A DNA stretch of 64,000 nt from Bdellovibrio sp. (GTDB taxonomy: Bacteria > Bdellovibrionota > Bacteriovoracia > Bacteriovoracales > Bacteriovoracaceae). The stretch is from contig JACPIU010000037.1 in assembly GCA_016187935.1 (NCBI GenBank), positions 62,001 through 126,000 on the forward strand, given 5' to 3'. Positions 35,729 to 46,200 of the stretch are shown here, piece by piece. The position numbers were made by a program, and so were the translations under genes. Within the stretch, counting starts at the first letter, position 1. Every line of letters begins with the position of its first letter. The notes under the pieces were generated by a model, which searched no databases, was not told where the DNA came from, and was given only the letters and a program-made list of their open reading frames with translations.

Positions 35729-35954
35729 TTGCGTACTCCTGATATATGAATTCCGGTGGGGTGGCGAAATAGTTCAGGCACTACTTCGAATTCCAATACA
35801 TAGACAGTGCAATGCGGATGCCAGACCTAAGCGTTGATTATTGTGTAGAGCGATTGGAATGTTTGCAAACATCCGTCTAAAAACTAGTCAAATAGCTGTT
35901 ACTTGAAAAAGAAATGGCATACCTTCATAATATTTGCTTTCAAGGATGGAAAAT

Positions 35955-38900
35955 ATGCATGCCAAAAGCCGAGTCTTTCTCTCGTTCATTATTTTTTTCT
36001 CTACTGTCATCTTGGCCCAGATCCCGATTGAAACCTATGTGCCGGGAGCGCTCAAAGAGTGGCAGTCTTATGTCCTTGAAAAGCATTGGGAAATCGGTTG
36101 TCCTTTTGACGGCATCAGTATCGAAAATCGCCGCTGTATATGGCCTTCTGACTTGAAACTTGAATTGGACAAGAACGGCCTCGCCTTCGTTATGACAGTG
36201 CAGGTTTTAAGCGATTCCTTGGTTGAATTGCCAGGACAAGTGGGGGCATGGCCGACGGATGTTCGCAGGGAGAATCATGCGCAACTACCCATCGTTGAAA
36301 AAGATCAACGGCCTCATTGTTATTTGAAAAAGGGACGCACCACTCTCAGTGGAAAAATCCAATGGAAGCAAGACCCCCAACGTCTGCTCCTCCCGCGGAA
36401 CTTAGGGCCCATTAAAGTTTTTTCCCGAGGACGTGAATTGCATGATTACAAAATTGATGATCAGGGAGGATTTTGGACTCAAGATGACGGAAGGAACAAA
36501 CCCGATGAAAAAAAAGAAGAGGCGGTGGCTACACTTAATGTAAAAGTCTATCGCAAATTCATAGAGACAATTCCGTTTAAGATGATTACCCGATTGGTTC
36601 TTGAAGTCAGCGGTTCTCCACGCGAAGCAGTTTTTGATAATGTCACACTGGATGGTTTTTCACCTGTGCAGATTTCCGGCCCTTTGGCCTATGACCTTAG
36701 AAGTGATGGGAAGTTGACCGTGAAACTTGAGCCGGGAATTTGGTCCATGAGCATCATTTCTCATGTTGAAAAAGGTTCGGTGGACGTCCTAAGTTTCAAA
36801 ACGGGCCGTCAGAATATGCCCGATCAAGAATTTTGGGTGTACCAACCGGGCAGTGAATTTCGTGTGGTTAGGATTGAAGAAAACGGTCCCCTCCCAACAA
36901 TCGATCCCGGGCAAGTTGATTTGCCAGAGGACTTTAGAAATCTTTCCACTTATTTGGTTAAGGCGGGGATGGAGATTAAAATGGTGGAAACCCGCCGCGG
37001 TATTCCTGATCCTGATGCTGACCGTCTCTCTCTCAACCGCCAAGTATGGTTTGATTTTGATGGGCCCGGTGCCACCATTAGAGACAATATTTCAGGACAA
37101 ATTAATCGCAATTGGCGACTCAACTTGATTTCTCCCTATGATTTACAGAGCGCCAATGTGAGCGGAAGTAATTCCGTAATCACCAAAAAGGAAAATGAAA
37201 CCACAAAAGGTGTCGAAATCAGACAGGGACAGCTTAACTTAGAGGCCATTAGTCGCTTATCGGATCGGTCCATTTCGCTTCCCGCTACCGGATGGATGAG
37301 TGATTTTAATAATGCCAATGCCACTTTTCATCTTCCGCCAGGAACCACTGTCATTGCTGCCACAGGCAGTGATAGTGAATCAGGGACATGGATTAACCGT
37401 TGGACACTCCTTTCTTTCTTCTTTGTCTTTGTGGTTGCTTTAGCGATGGCCAAGCTACGTAATTATCGCTGGGCGATTGTCACTTTTATCACTTTGGTTT
37501 TATGCCATCCTGAAGCTAATTTTCCTACCTGGATTTGGTTGCATCTTATTTTGGCCTTGGCCCTCTCGCGCGTTGCCGGACAAGGTCTCTTTGCTCGAAT
37601 CGTTCATGCTTACAAAAAGATATCTCAATTAGTTTTGCTGGTTCTCCTATTCACTTTTTCAGTGCAACAGCTGCAATCGGCCATTTATCCCGTTTTATCA
37701 CGGGATAATGTTTTTTATCCTCCTGCTACCATGGCCGAAAAATCAAGAAGTATGGCGCTTAAGACAATGCCGCAAGATATGCCTGAAGAAGCCGCCCCTG
37801 AACAATCGGTCGAACAGAGGTTTGATGAAGGAGTACTGCAAAAATCCGAAATGTATAATGCTCCAAACGCTCCAGCTCCCCATCTCGGCAAGGCGAAGAG
37901 AAAGAAAATGAATGCTGCTCAAAATGACCTTTCCTCAATCGCAAGTGCCCAGCAATCTCTTCAGAAACTGATGGAAATAGATCCGACGGCGGCGATTCAA
38001 ACTGGCCCCGGAATTCCCAACTGGTCATGGCAGACAGTGCACATGTCTTGGAGCGGCCCGATTAAGAAAGATCAAAAAATCAATCTCTGGGCAATCGGCC
38101 TCACTACCAATCGTTTTTTGGCCTTTATTCGTATTGCCTTATTGGCCTTGGTTTTTATTTGCTTTATGGGGTGGACACCGAGATTTCTCAACCGTCTTGG
38201 ACTTGGCGTTTTTTTGTGTTTTCAAATCCTCACATTCACACCAACAACCTACGCCGCAGACAGCTTTCCATCTGAAGAACTCTTGCGCGATTTGGAGCAG
38301 CGCCTGTTACAACCTCCGCGTTGTGTCCCACATTGCGTCGCCTTTCATCGTTTGAAAATAAATGCGGAAAGTGACCGCCTCAATTTAGTTTTTGAATTTC
38401 ATAGTTTGTCCGATACCTATGTTGAACTGCCTATTAACTTACAATTTTGGCGTCCCGCGAACATTACGGATAATGGCAAAGCACCCAAAGGTCTGTCGTC
38501 ACAAAATGGTCGGCTCATGGCCCATCTTGGTGCGGGAAATCATCAGCTAGAAGTTAATGGACCGCTAAAAAACCGCAGTGTTCTTGAATTGGCCCTGACT
38601 CTTCATCCTGCCTATGTCTCTTTTCAAGGAAACGGATGGGTATTGGAAGGCGTACGCCCCGACGGAACCACGGCAGAAAGTTTACTGATAAGACGGGAAG
38701 AGGCGTTACAGAAAAGACAGGATGCACGCAAAGAAGAGGTATCATCAAATAGTCAGATGCGACCTTATATCATAGTGGAACGCGAGATCTTTTTAGGTCT
38801 CAAATGGACTGTTACAACTCGCGTGCGACGTATCAGTAGCAGTGGTGAAGCGATTAATTTAAAAGTTCCAATCATTCCCGGTGAGAGTATTTTGGATAAA

Positions 38901-40103
38901 CGTTTTGGTCAGAAAGATAATCTCGTGGATGTGAATTTAGGCCCTCATGCTGAGGTGGCAGAATGGACTTCCAGCTTAAATATCGCCCCTGAAATTTCAC
39001 TTTCCTCGCTCTCGCGCGAACGGTGGAGTGAAGTATGGTCCATTTCGCCGTCCAGTGTATGGAATGTGGAAACGCAAGGGGTACCCCCAATTTATCACAA
39101 AACGCCTGAGGGTGAACGTCGCCTGACTTTTATGCCCATGCCTGGTGAAAAACTAACCATGAAAGTGAATCGACCAACCGGCGCTGAGGGGAACACTCTG
39201 ACAATTTTGCAGGCCTCTCTTGGTCTTCATCCCGGTAAGCGCGCCACAGATGCAACATTGAGTATGACGTTAAAATCCAGCAAGGGTACCCAACATGTCA
39301 TCACCATGCCTGAAAACATCGAGCTAAAATCGGTGCAGGTCAATGGCGCGAATGTGCCACTCAAATTGCAACAGAGTCAATTGGAACTTCCGCTTTCCGT
39401 GGGAGATAACACAGTTACCTTGGAATGGATGGATGAAGTTTCGCTCTCACCTTTTTATCGTGCTCCAAAGATCAACCTATCCGGCACAGGCGCCAATCTG
39501 AATATGGCGCTTAATCTACCGGCCAATCGGTGGATCTTGGCCCTCGGTGGCCCTCGCATGGGCCCCGTGGTGTTGTTTTGGGGTAAACTTATCTTACTGG
39601 TTTTGGCCGGATGGTTTCTCGGTAAGGCAAGCTGGAGTCTACTGTCATCACGCCAATGGATTCTCTTAAGTCTCGGCCTCACCCAAATTCAGTGGCCGGG
39701 CCTGGTTATCATTTTTGCCTTCTTTATTCTCATTTCCAATCGCCAAAAGTTTACTTTGGACCCTCGGCCGCATAATTTGGCCAGCATTGGAATGTTTATT
39801 CTGGCCTTGGCCAGTGCCTTTACACTCTTTATCATTCTCACCTCAGGATTATTATCAGGACCGCAAATGGATATTGCCGGTAACAATTCTTATGCCCATG
39901 CTCTGTTTTGGTATCAAGATAGAATCGATCAATGGATTCCTCGCCCCTGGCTTATTTCACTGCCTAATTATGTTTTTCAATTACTGATGCTTTTTTGGGC
40001 CTTGTGGTTGTCATTCTTCTTGATCAAAATCGGCCCGGAAATTTGGAAGTCCTTGTCGTTTCAGGGATTGTGGAAAAAAACACTTAAAAACCAAACGCCC
40101 TAG
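35955..40103 (+). CDS. Very large internally duplicated membrane/periplasmic protein
   Basis: A 1382-residue protein when started at ATG 35955 (AAGGA 8 nt upstream; a TTG frame start 21 nt earlier has no better signal). A signal-like N-terminus (SRVFLSFIIFFSTVILAQ) leads to a long beta-rich periplasmic region (to about 475), a cluster of membrane helices (about 475-580), a charged Met/Pro/Ala-rich linker (about 595-660), another membrane segment (about 720), a second periplasmic region (about 780-1180) and final membrane helices (about 1190-1360). The two periplasmic regions start alike: a Cys-containing segment, then LSDSLVELPGQVGAW near 90 against LSDTYVELPINLQFW near 820. No catalytic motif seen and no family name can be given. 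Confidence 0.8.
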   Translation: MHAKSRVFLSFIIFFSTVILAQIPIETYVPGALKEWQSYVLEKHWEIGCPFDGISIENRRCIWPSDLKLELDKNGLAFVMTVQVLSDSLVELPGQVGAWPTDVRRENHAQLPIVEKDQRPHCYLKKGRTTLSGKIQWKQDPQRLLLPRNLGPIKVFSRGRELHDYKIDDQGGFWTQDDGRNKPDEKKEEAVATLNVKVYRKFIETIPFKMITRLVLEVSGSPREAVFDNVTLDGFSPVQISGPLAYDLRSDGKLTVKLEPGIWSMSIISHVEKGSVDVLSFKTGRQNMPDQEFWVYQPGSEFRVVRIEENGPLPTIDPGQVDLPEDFRNLSTYLVKAGMEIKMVETRRGIPDPDADRLSLNRQVWFDFDGPGATIRDNISGQINRNWRLNLISPYDLQSANVSGSNSVITKKENETTKGVEIRQGQLNLEAISRLSDRSISLPATGWMSDFNNANATFHLPPGTTVIAATGSDSESGTWINRWTLLSFFFVFVVALAMAKLRNYRWAIVTFITLVLCHPEANFPTWIWLHLILALALSRVAGQGLFARIVHAYKKISQLVLLVLLFTFSVQQLQSAIYPVLSRDNVFYPPATMAEKSRSMALKTMPQDMPEEAAPEQSVEQRFDEGVLQKSEMYNAPNAPAPHLGKAKRKKMNAAQNDLSSIASAQQSLQKLMEIDPTAAIQTGPGIPNWSWQTVHMSWSGPIKKDQKINLWAIGLTTNRFLAFIRIALLALVFICFMGWTPRFLNRLGLGVFLCFQILTFTPTTYAADSFPSEELLRDLEQRLLQPPRCVPHCVAFHRLKINAESDRLNLVFEFHSLSDTYVELPINLQFWRPANITDNGKAPKGLSSQNGRLMAHLGAGNHQLEVNGPLKNRSVLELALTLHPAYVSFQGNGWVLEGVRPDGTTAESLLIRREEALQKRQDARKEEVSSNSQMRPYIIVEREIFLGLKWTVTTRVRRISSSGEAINLKVPIIPGESILDKRFGQKDNLVDVNLGPHAEVAEWTSSLNIAPEISLSSLSRERWSEVWSISPSSVWNVETQGVPPIYHKTPEGERRLTFMPMPGEKLTMKVNRPTGAEGNTLTILQASLGLHPGKRATDATLSMTLKSSKGTQHVITMPENIELKSVQVNGANVPLKLQQSQLELPLSVGDNTVTLEWMDEVSLSPFYRAPKINLSGTGANLNMALNLPANRWILALGGPRMGPVVLFWGKLILLVLAGWFLGKASWSLLSSRQWILLSLGLTQIQWPGLVIIFAFFILISNRQKFTLDPRPHNLASIGMFILALASAFTLFIILTSGLLSGPQMDIAGNNSYAHALFWYQDRIDQWIPRPWLISLPNYVFQLLMLFWALWLSFFLIKIGPEIWKSLSFQGLWKKTLKNQTP

Positions 40104-40239
40104 CCCGCAATGAAAAATTTTCAAACAGTGTCTAATATATTAACAGCAGGCACAGACGAAGCGACCAATCTTCAGGGTGTTAGCTTTGGCCTTAGATGTG
40201 CATTGAAAGTCTCCAATTCATTTAAAGGGGATTATCAAA

Positions 40240-41379
40240 ATGTTAAAATTTAACTTTCCCATACTGCTTTTCCTATTATCTTTTCAAACCATGGCCTTAA
40301 CAGAACAACAATGCCGAACTCAACTGGCACAGGCTTCAGGACTTTCAGCTGATCATTTCGAGTACCTGTGCGAAAGAGAAGAAAAACGTGCGGAGTCCAG
40401 GGAAATCGCCAATTGCTTTACAATGTTCAAAGGGCAACACCTTGATGCCGATACCTATCGCAATTATTGCACAGAAAATAACGGTCAACGAGAAGGCCGT
40501 CAGGCCGTTTTCTCTTGTATGAGGGCCGCCAATGCAACCCGGTACCATTTAGAACCTTACACAACCCTGAGGCTCTGTCAGGATGAAGCCGTGCGCACGC
40601 AATTCAATCAAGTTGTCAGTTGTGTTGTCACTGGTACACCGCTTTTCTCCACGCCTGAGAACTCAGAGACCTTTATGTGGGAGTTGATCGATGTTTGTAA
40701 ACAAGGTGGCCAAGAGGCGGTAAGCAAAGTAAAGGCCTGTACTTCGGCCCAGCACGCAAAATTTCTACAAATTGTCCCAGAAGCGAAACACGAAGCCGCT
40801 CGAGGGCCTTCGGAAAGACACAATTATTTTCATCATTGTGCAAAGAGCGAGATTCATAACAATCTTCCAGCCATTTTACGCTGCCAAGATCGCGTGGGAC
40901 AATCAGTGCGGAAACTCATTGACCAAAGTGCCGCTGCCTACAGAGAAAGACATGAGGAACCAGATAACTACTATTATGAAAGAGCTTCTACCAATGGGGC
41001 CGAGGCCCTTAATACTTGTATGAGCAGTACAGTTTTAAATTCCCAACCTCAGGAAGTCATGGCCTGTGTGGATACGCTGGCGGAGGCCACCAAAAATGAT
41101 ATTTTCCAAACTTACGAAGCCAATACCGGACTGCTTGCTGTCTCTATCCAAGGTAAATATTTTGATCTTCATATCGAACGATGTGCCACTGAAGAGTTAA
41201 GACAATTTCAAACTGAAGTCCTCGCCTGTATGAATCGTGTTGGACGCTTTGTCCCGCGCAATGACCAAGCGATTGCAGGCGGAAGCTACATTTACTGCGA
41301 AATGTTTACTGCGGCCAATCGCGGTCTGCAAACTCGTGCCCCGGCCTTTCTGCCAATTAACTGTCCAGACGCAAAGTGA
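40240..41379 (+). CDS. Cys-rich exported protein of unknown function
   Basis: A 379-residue protein with signal peptide (about 1-19, ending MALT). The mature part repeats a unit of about 40-50 residues with cysteines spaced roughly 10-20 apart, such as IANCFTMFKG, QAVFSCMRAA, NQVVSCVVTG, SKVKACTSAQ, PAILRCQDRV, EVMACVDTLA and TEVLACMNRV: a Cys preceded by a hydrophobic and followed by a helix. The even number and order suggest disulfide-stabilised helical repeats in the periplasm or outside. It starts behind an AAAGGGG Shine-Dalgarno. No family recognised. Confidence 0.75.
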   Translation: MLKFNFPILLFLLSFQTMALTEQQCRTQLAQASGLSADHFEYLCEREEKRAESREIANCFTMFKGQHLDADTYRNYCTENNGQREGRQAVFSCMRAANATRYHLEPYTTLRLCQDEAVRTQFNQVVSCVVTGTPLFSTPENSETFMWELIDVCKQGGQEAVSKVKACTSAQHAKFLQIVPEAKHEAARGPSERHNYFHHCAKSEIHNNLPAILRCQDRVGQSVRKLIDQSAAAYRERHEEPDNYYYERASTNGAEALNTCMSSTVLNSQPQEVMACVDTLAEATKNDIFQTYEANTGLLAVSIQGKYFDLHIERCATEELRQFQTEVLACMNRVGRFVPRNDQAIAGGSYIYCEMFTAANRGLQTRAPAFLPINCPDAK

Positions 41380-41413
41380 TCTGTTTCGTTTTATATCACA
41401 CCGGCCGGCCACC

Positions 41414-42388
41414 TCACCCCACAGTTCGCAGAAGAACTTCCCTGACAGTGTTCAACGAACGTGGCATCAGCGTTTCACGGTTTAAAAAGCCACACATGGA
41501 AGCAATATCAAGTAATGAACCAGTTCGTCTCCAATCATGGCAAAAAAGCTCATTGTCCTCACCATAGCCTTTCCGTAATAAGGCTCGAACATCTACAGTG
41601 GTTTCATTTTCAAATCTTAAAAAATTTGCGAACTCCACCAAGGGAGTTCCTGAATGGGCGAACTCCCAATCTAAAATGGCATTTACCTGCGCTTTCTCAG
41701 GGCATATCAAGATGTTTTTGGTATTAAAATCAGAATGGATCAGGTGACATTGGGAATTGACGGCGCTAAAAGCCATTTCATGCGAACACACATATTTCAA
41801 AGTTTTTTGGCACAGGTTGTGGCCCAGTCGCTCACGAACGAGATCAGAATTGAGTGAGACAATAATGTAATTAAAAAAACCTGTGCCGGCCCCACCTTCA
41901 AACTTGTTTTCAATATCAAGCATTGGCCCGAAAAAACCGGCCTGTTTGAATTTAAAACTATGAACCTGCTGCAATTTTTTTCCGACATCAATCAATATTT
42001 TTTCCAATGTCGATAATTTGAGACCAAGCCAGGCCTCACTTAATAATTGGCCCTCGATAAAATCTACAATACAGAAATTTACTCCCTCCATTTGACTCAT
42101 AAACCTGACTTGAGGAGCGAGTTCTGATGATTGAATGTGCTTTAGGATGGCGACTTCAATTTTTAGCTGATGAATTGGTTTGTGGAAAATTCGCAATACT
42201 TGTTTGCCGTGATAACCTTCGAAGAAAAAATTGGAGTTTGAATATCCTCCACTTAACTCCCGAATTGAAAGCACATCAACATTTGGCTCCCATTTTCGAA
42301 TCAGACTTTCGACTAAATCTTTCGGAACACTTTTTTTCAGAATATCGGGGTCAAATTTTGCGTCATAGTCAAACATAGTGCTCTTCAT
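41414..42388 (-). CDS. Aminoglycoside/choline kinase-fold phosphotransferase
   Basis: A 324-residue protein of the APH/ChoK kinase-like fold. The N-lobe has ELSGGYSNSNFFFEG (glycine loop) and the K/R strand GKQVLRIFHK. The catalytic Brenner motif reads LIHSDFNTKNILI near residue 215 and the metal Asp is in ILDWEFAHSGTPLVEF near 238. The substrate cannot be deduced: small-molecule alcohols or sugars as well as antibiotics are possible, and resistance should not be assumed. Confidence 0.85.
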   Translation of the reverse strand: MKSTMFDYDAKFDPDILKKSVPKDLVESLIRKWEPNVDVLSIRELSGGYSNSNFFFEGYHGKQVLRIFHKPIHQLKIEVAILKHIQSSELAPQVRFMSQMEGVNFCIVDFIEGQLLSEAWLGLKLSTLEKILIDVGKKLQQVHSFKFKQAGFFGPMLDIENKFEGGAGTGFFNYIIVSLNSDLVRERLGHNLCQKTLKYVCSHEMAFSAVNSQCHLIHSDFNTKNILICPEKAQVNAILDWEFAHSGTPLVEFANFLRFENETTVDVRALLRKGYGEDNELFCHDWRRTGSLLDIASMCGFLNRETLMPRSLNTVREVLLRTVG

Positions 42389-42539
42389 TATGCCTTAAAA
42401 GTGTCCAATAATTAACCACCTCTCATGCGTTTGAGCATCACAGATCCCCAACTATGCCAATTAATGAGAATTTAAGTGGCATGGGACATGCTTAAGCTAA
42501 GGTTACCATTAGTCACACATCTTTATACAAGGGGAAAAA

Positions 42540-43199
42540 ATGAAACTAGCAATTTTGTTACTTGTCTCAACATTTTCGTTTGCGGCGCTGGCGGAAAACA
42601 TCGTTGTGTCTGCTGAATTAGTAAAATTTGAAAGCATGCTCGCCTGTAAAGATGGCGGAACGAGGATAAGAAAAGTCTATCACACTACCAATTTTGGGCC
42701 TACCCAGGAAGGGCAAAGCTTTACTATAATGGCACCTAGTGCCTACGATGAAGGCGCAATTGAAAATGAAATGACTGATAACATTTATTTTGGCAGCAGT
42801 TCTTTTCACGATATCTTAGGTGTGCAAACACTTCGCGACAAGGATCAAAAAATCATTGGGGCCAACATCTATTTAAGTTTTTGCCAGTTCTCACCACTCA
42901 TTGTTGAAGGGAGACAACTTTCCAATTTCCAAACACCAACGGGAATTATTCTCACTAAAAGTATTAGTACTTGTACTAATGGAGACGCTATCACTCTTAC
43001 GGCAACCTTGGTTGCAGCACAATTTGAAAACTATCCCAGCACTGCCGTACAAACGAGTTTCGCCCCCAATGAGGTTTTGCGTACTTGCAACGGAAATAAC
43101 GATATTGCTGTCACCGATGGTGCGAGACCAAGCGGAGAAGAGAGTCCCAGTGTCGATCCAATCATGAACGCCAACCATGACAGTGCCACTTCACGCTAA
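42540..43199 (+). CDS. Hypothetical exported protein
   Basis: A 219-residue protein with signal peptide ending ALA (about 18). The mature part is mostly beta-like, with four Cys (MLACKDG, SFCQF, STCTNG, RTCNG) that may form two disulfides, and a Pro/Ser/Asp-rich tail. No family recognised. Good AAGGGG Shine-Dalgarno. Convergent with the hybrid kinase, whose stop is 8 nt away. Confidence 0.75.
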   Translation: MKLAILLLVSTFSFAALAENIVVSAELVKFESMLACKDGGTRIRKVYHTTNFGPTQEGQSFTIMAPSAYDEGAIENEMTDNIYFGSSSFHDILGVQTLRDKDQKIIGANIYLSFCQFSPLIVEGRQLSNFQTPTGIILTKSISTCTNGDAITLTATLVAAQFENYPSTAVQTSFAPNEVLRTCNGNNDIAVTDGARPSGEESPSVDPIMNANHDSATSR

Positions 43200-43206
43200 G
43201 CAACTT

Positions 43207-46200
43207 TTATAAGATCGCTTTTTTTGCACTCAGGATGGTGCGCACTAGTTCGTCCGAGTCCACGGGTTTAGCGAGATGCATGTGGTATCCCGCCGTCAAT
43301 GCCAATTCACGACTTTGTGAGTTGGCAAATGCCGTGAGCGCCACGGCCGGAGTATCACCGCCCTTTTGATGGCCAAGGTTTCGAATCTTTCGGATCAGAC
43401 TGTAACCATCCTCATTTGGCATTGCTATATCACTCACAATCACATCGGGCCTCGACCTTTCGAATTCGACCAGCGCTTCTGGCACCGATGAAGCCACGCT
43501 GACCTTGGCCCCAAAAGAAGAAAGCAGTTCCTTGATCGATTGAAGCATGCTTGCTTCATCATCCACGAATAGCACGCTTATTCCGGAGAGATCAGACCGA
43601 TTTGCCGGCAACATTGCGGGTTCAGGTTTGAGAAAGCGCCCTGCCGATCCGAGGGGTAAACTCACCGTGAATGTCGCACCTTTTCCTTCCCCCTCACTTT
43701 GCGCCTCGATCGACCCTGATTGAAGTTCCAGTAAATTATGGACAAGCGCAAGACCAAGACCAAGTCCTCCGTGTGTTCGAACGCTGGAAGAGTCGGCCTG
43801 AGAAAACGGTTCAAAAATATGGGGAAGGAAATCGGCAGAAATTCCTTTTCCAGTATCCCGAATACAGATCTGCGCCTTGTGCCCAGATGGTTCTTCACAA
43901 ATTCCTAGCAGCACTTCGATTCGCCCCCCTGGCGGCGTGAATTTGATGGCGTTTGAAAGCAGATTCCATACGATCTGCTTTAACCGGCCAGCATCCCCTA
44001 AAACAAAAATCGGCATTGGGCCTAATTGCGTTATGAGATCAAGCGACTGTTTCTCTGCTACAATGCGAACAGTTTCAATCGCCTGTCTAACGATATCCGT
44101 TAATTCTGTCTCCTGAATATCGAGAGCGATCTTGCCTGCACTTATTCTGGAAATATCTAGCAGGTCACTGATGAGCTGATTCTGGGAGCGGGCACTATCT
44201 TCAATTGCCTGGAGACCTATTTCGGTCTTGGAGGGATCAAGTCTACCCATTTTGAGCATTTGCGCCCAGCTCAAGATGGCCGTGAGGGGTGTCCTTAGCT
44301 CATGGGAGAGCGTGGCAAGAAAAAGATCTTTTGTGTGATTGGCCTTTTCGGCTTCCTCTTTCGCCTCTTGCAACTCTTTCTCATGCATTTTCCGTTCGGT
44401 AATATCCCGAGTGATCGCCAAGAGAGCGCTGATTTCCGACCTATTATGCTGATCATACAAGGGCACGGCACTGGTGCTCAGCCACCTCCGACCGCCTTTA
44501 AGTCCTATGATTTCATAGTCCATTGTCCCTGACTGGCCCTCGAAAACCCGATTCGTCAAGGCCACAAAGGCGCTTCGATTGCGTTCAACGACAATCGGAT
44601 AGACGCATTGCCCTCGCACCTGATCAAGGTCATCGGCTTCAATTATGCGAAGACCGGCCTGATTCATTTCCAAAAGTCCTCCCTGTGCATCCAGTAGTTT
44701 TACACATTCTGGTTCGGCTTCAATAATGGCCCGTAGCTTTGCCTGGCTTTCTGCTAGCGCCTCCTCGACACGTTTTCGTTCGCTGATGTCACGGGCGAAA
44801 GAGCAGATGATTTCTCTATTCCCGTAGGCCATGAAGTTGGCGGTAACTTCGACAGGATATGGTTTACCCGTGCGTCCCTGGTGCAATGTCTCAAAACGGA
44901 AAACTTTCTCCTCTTTGAGCTTATCCCAGTGGGGTTTCCACGCCTCGCGCGGGTACAAGGGATTTATGTCTGCGACTGTCAGGTGAAGAAGTTCTTCTTG
45001 CGTGTACCCGAGGTGTTGGCAGGCAGCGGCATTGGCATAAAGGAAGTGACCAGTCCGGTCTATCCAGAAAATAAAATCCGCCGAATGGTCGACGGTGAAT
45101 TGAGTGAAACGCAACCGCTCTTTTGCCCTTTTTAATTCTGTGATGTCCTGAGCGGTTCCAACAAATCGAAGAGGTTTGCCCTGCTTGTCGTACACCATAG
45201 TGGCCTTGGAACGAATTATGACATCATCTCCATCTTTTTCACGATGAAGCCGGAATTCGAGTGCATACGGTTTGCCATCGCGAATGGCTTCCTCGGTCCT
45301 TTTTTTCACCGACTCACGATCTTCAGGGTGAACAGCTGCAAGAAAATTCTCATAGGTTCCTTTCGGGTCTCCCGGTTCCATTCCGATAATACGATACATT
45401 TCATCAGACAAAACAAAGGAATTGGTTGATAGGTCTCTTTCCCAATTCCCAATCCGCGCGATAGCTTGGGCACGTACCAAGTTTTCTTGACTACGACTCA
45501 ACGATTCCTGGGCGTATTTACGCTGGTGAAATTCAACGTTTAGTTCTCTCGTACGTTCGGCAACTCGTTGTTCAAGCTGTGCATTGAGATTTCTAAGTTC
45601 GAGTTCAACACGACTGCGCTCAACAAGAGAAAGCCGCAGACCTGCGAGCAGACCTCTATATTCAAAGTTAATCAGGCAGAGCACGGCAGCGTAGGCGGTT
45701 AGCCTTAGCCCGTGCCAAGTCCACCAAACGTTATTCCAAAGCACCGAATGCGAAAATATCACCGACGCAAGGCCAAATATAAGCCCGAGACAGGCAAATA
45801 GCAGCGGCTCAAGCTGTTTAGTCCGATAAAAATTGATGGCAAAACGGGGAACAGATAACAAAAAGAGGGCGCCAGAAATATAATTGAGAGTGCGCGCTAT
45901 GGGTGAAAATTTTCCAGCATTTATCATCACGGGAACGACGTCTGGGTATCGCAAGATCTGGCCACCAAAAACAAAGCAGAGAATTGCAACTCCGATCGGA
46001 AGAAGCCGCGTCCAAAAAAGCACCGGGCGGCGAACCTTTTCTGGAATCCATGCGAGCAAAAAACCTATGGAACCAAAAAGGTTGGCAGCACTACGCAGGA
46101 ATATGAAAGTATCACCGGGTGATACCGAAGCATGAAAACCATCGAGGATTGCCATACCTAGAAAGCCAATGGCCACAGGAACGGCGCTCAAGGCGCTATC

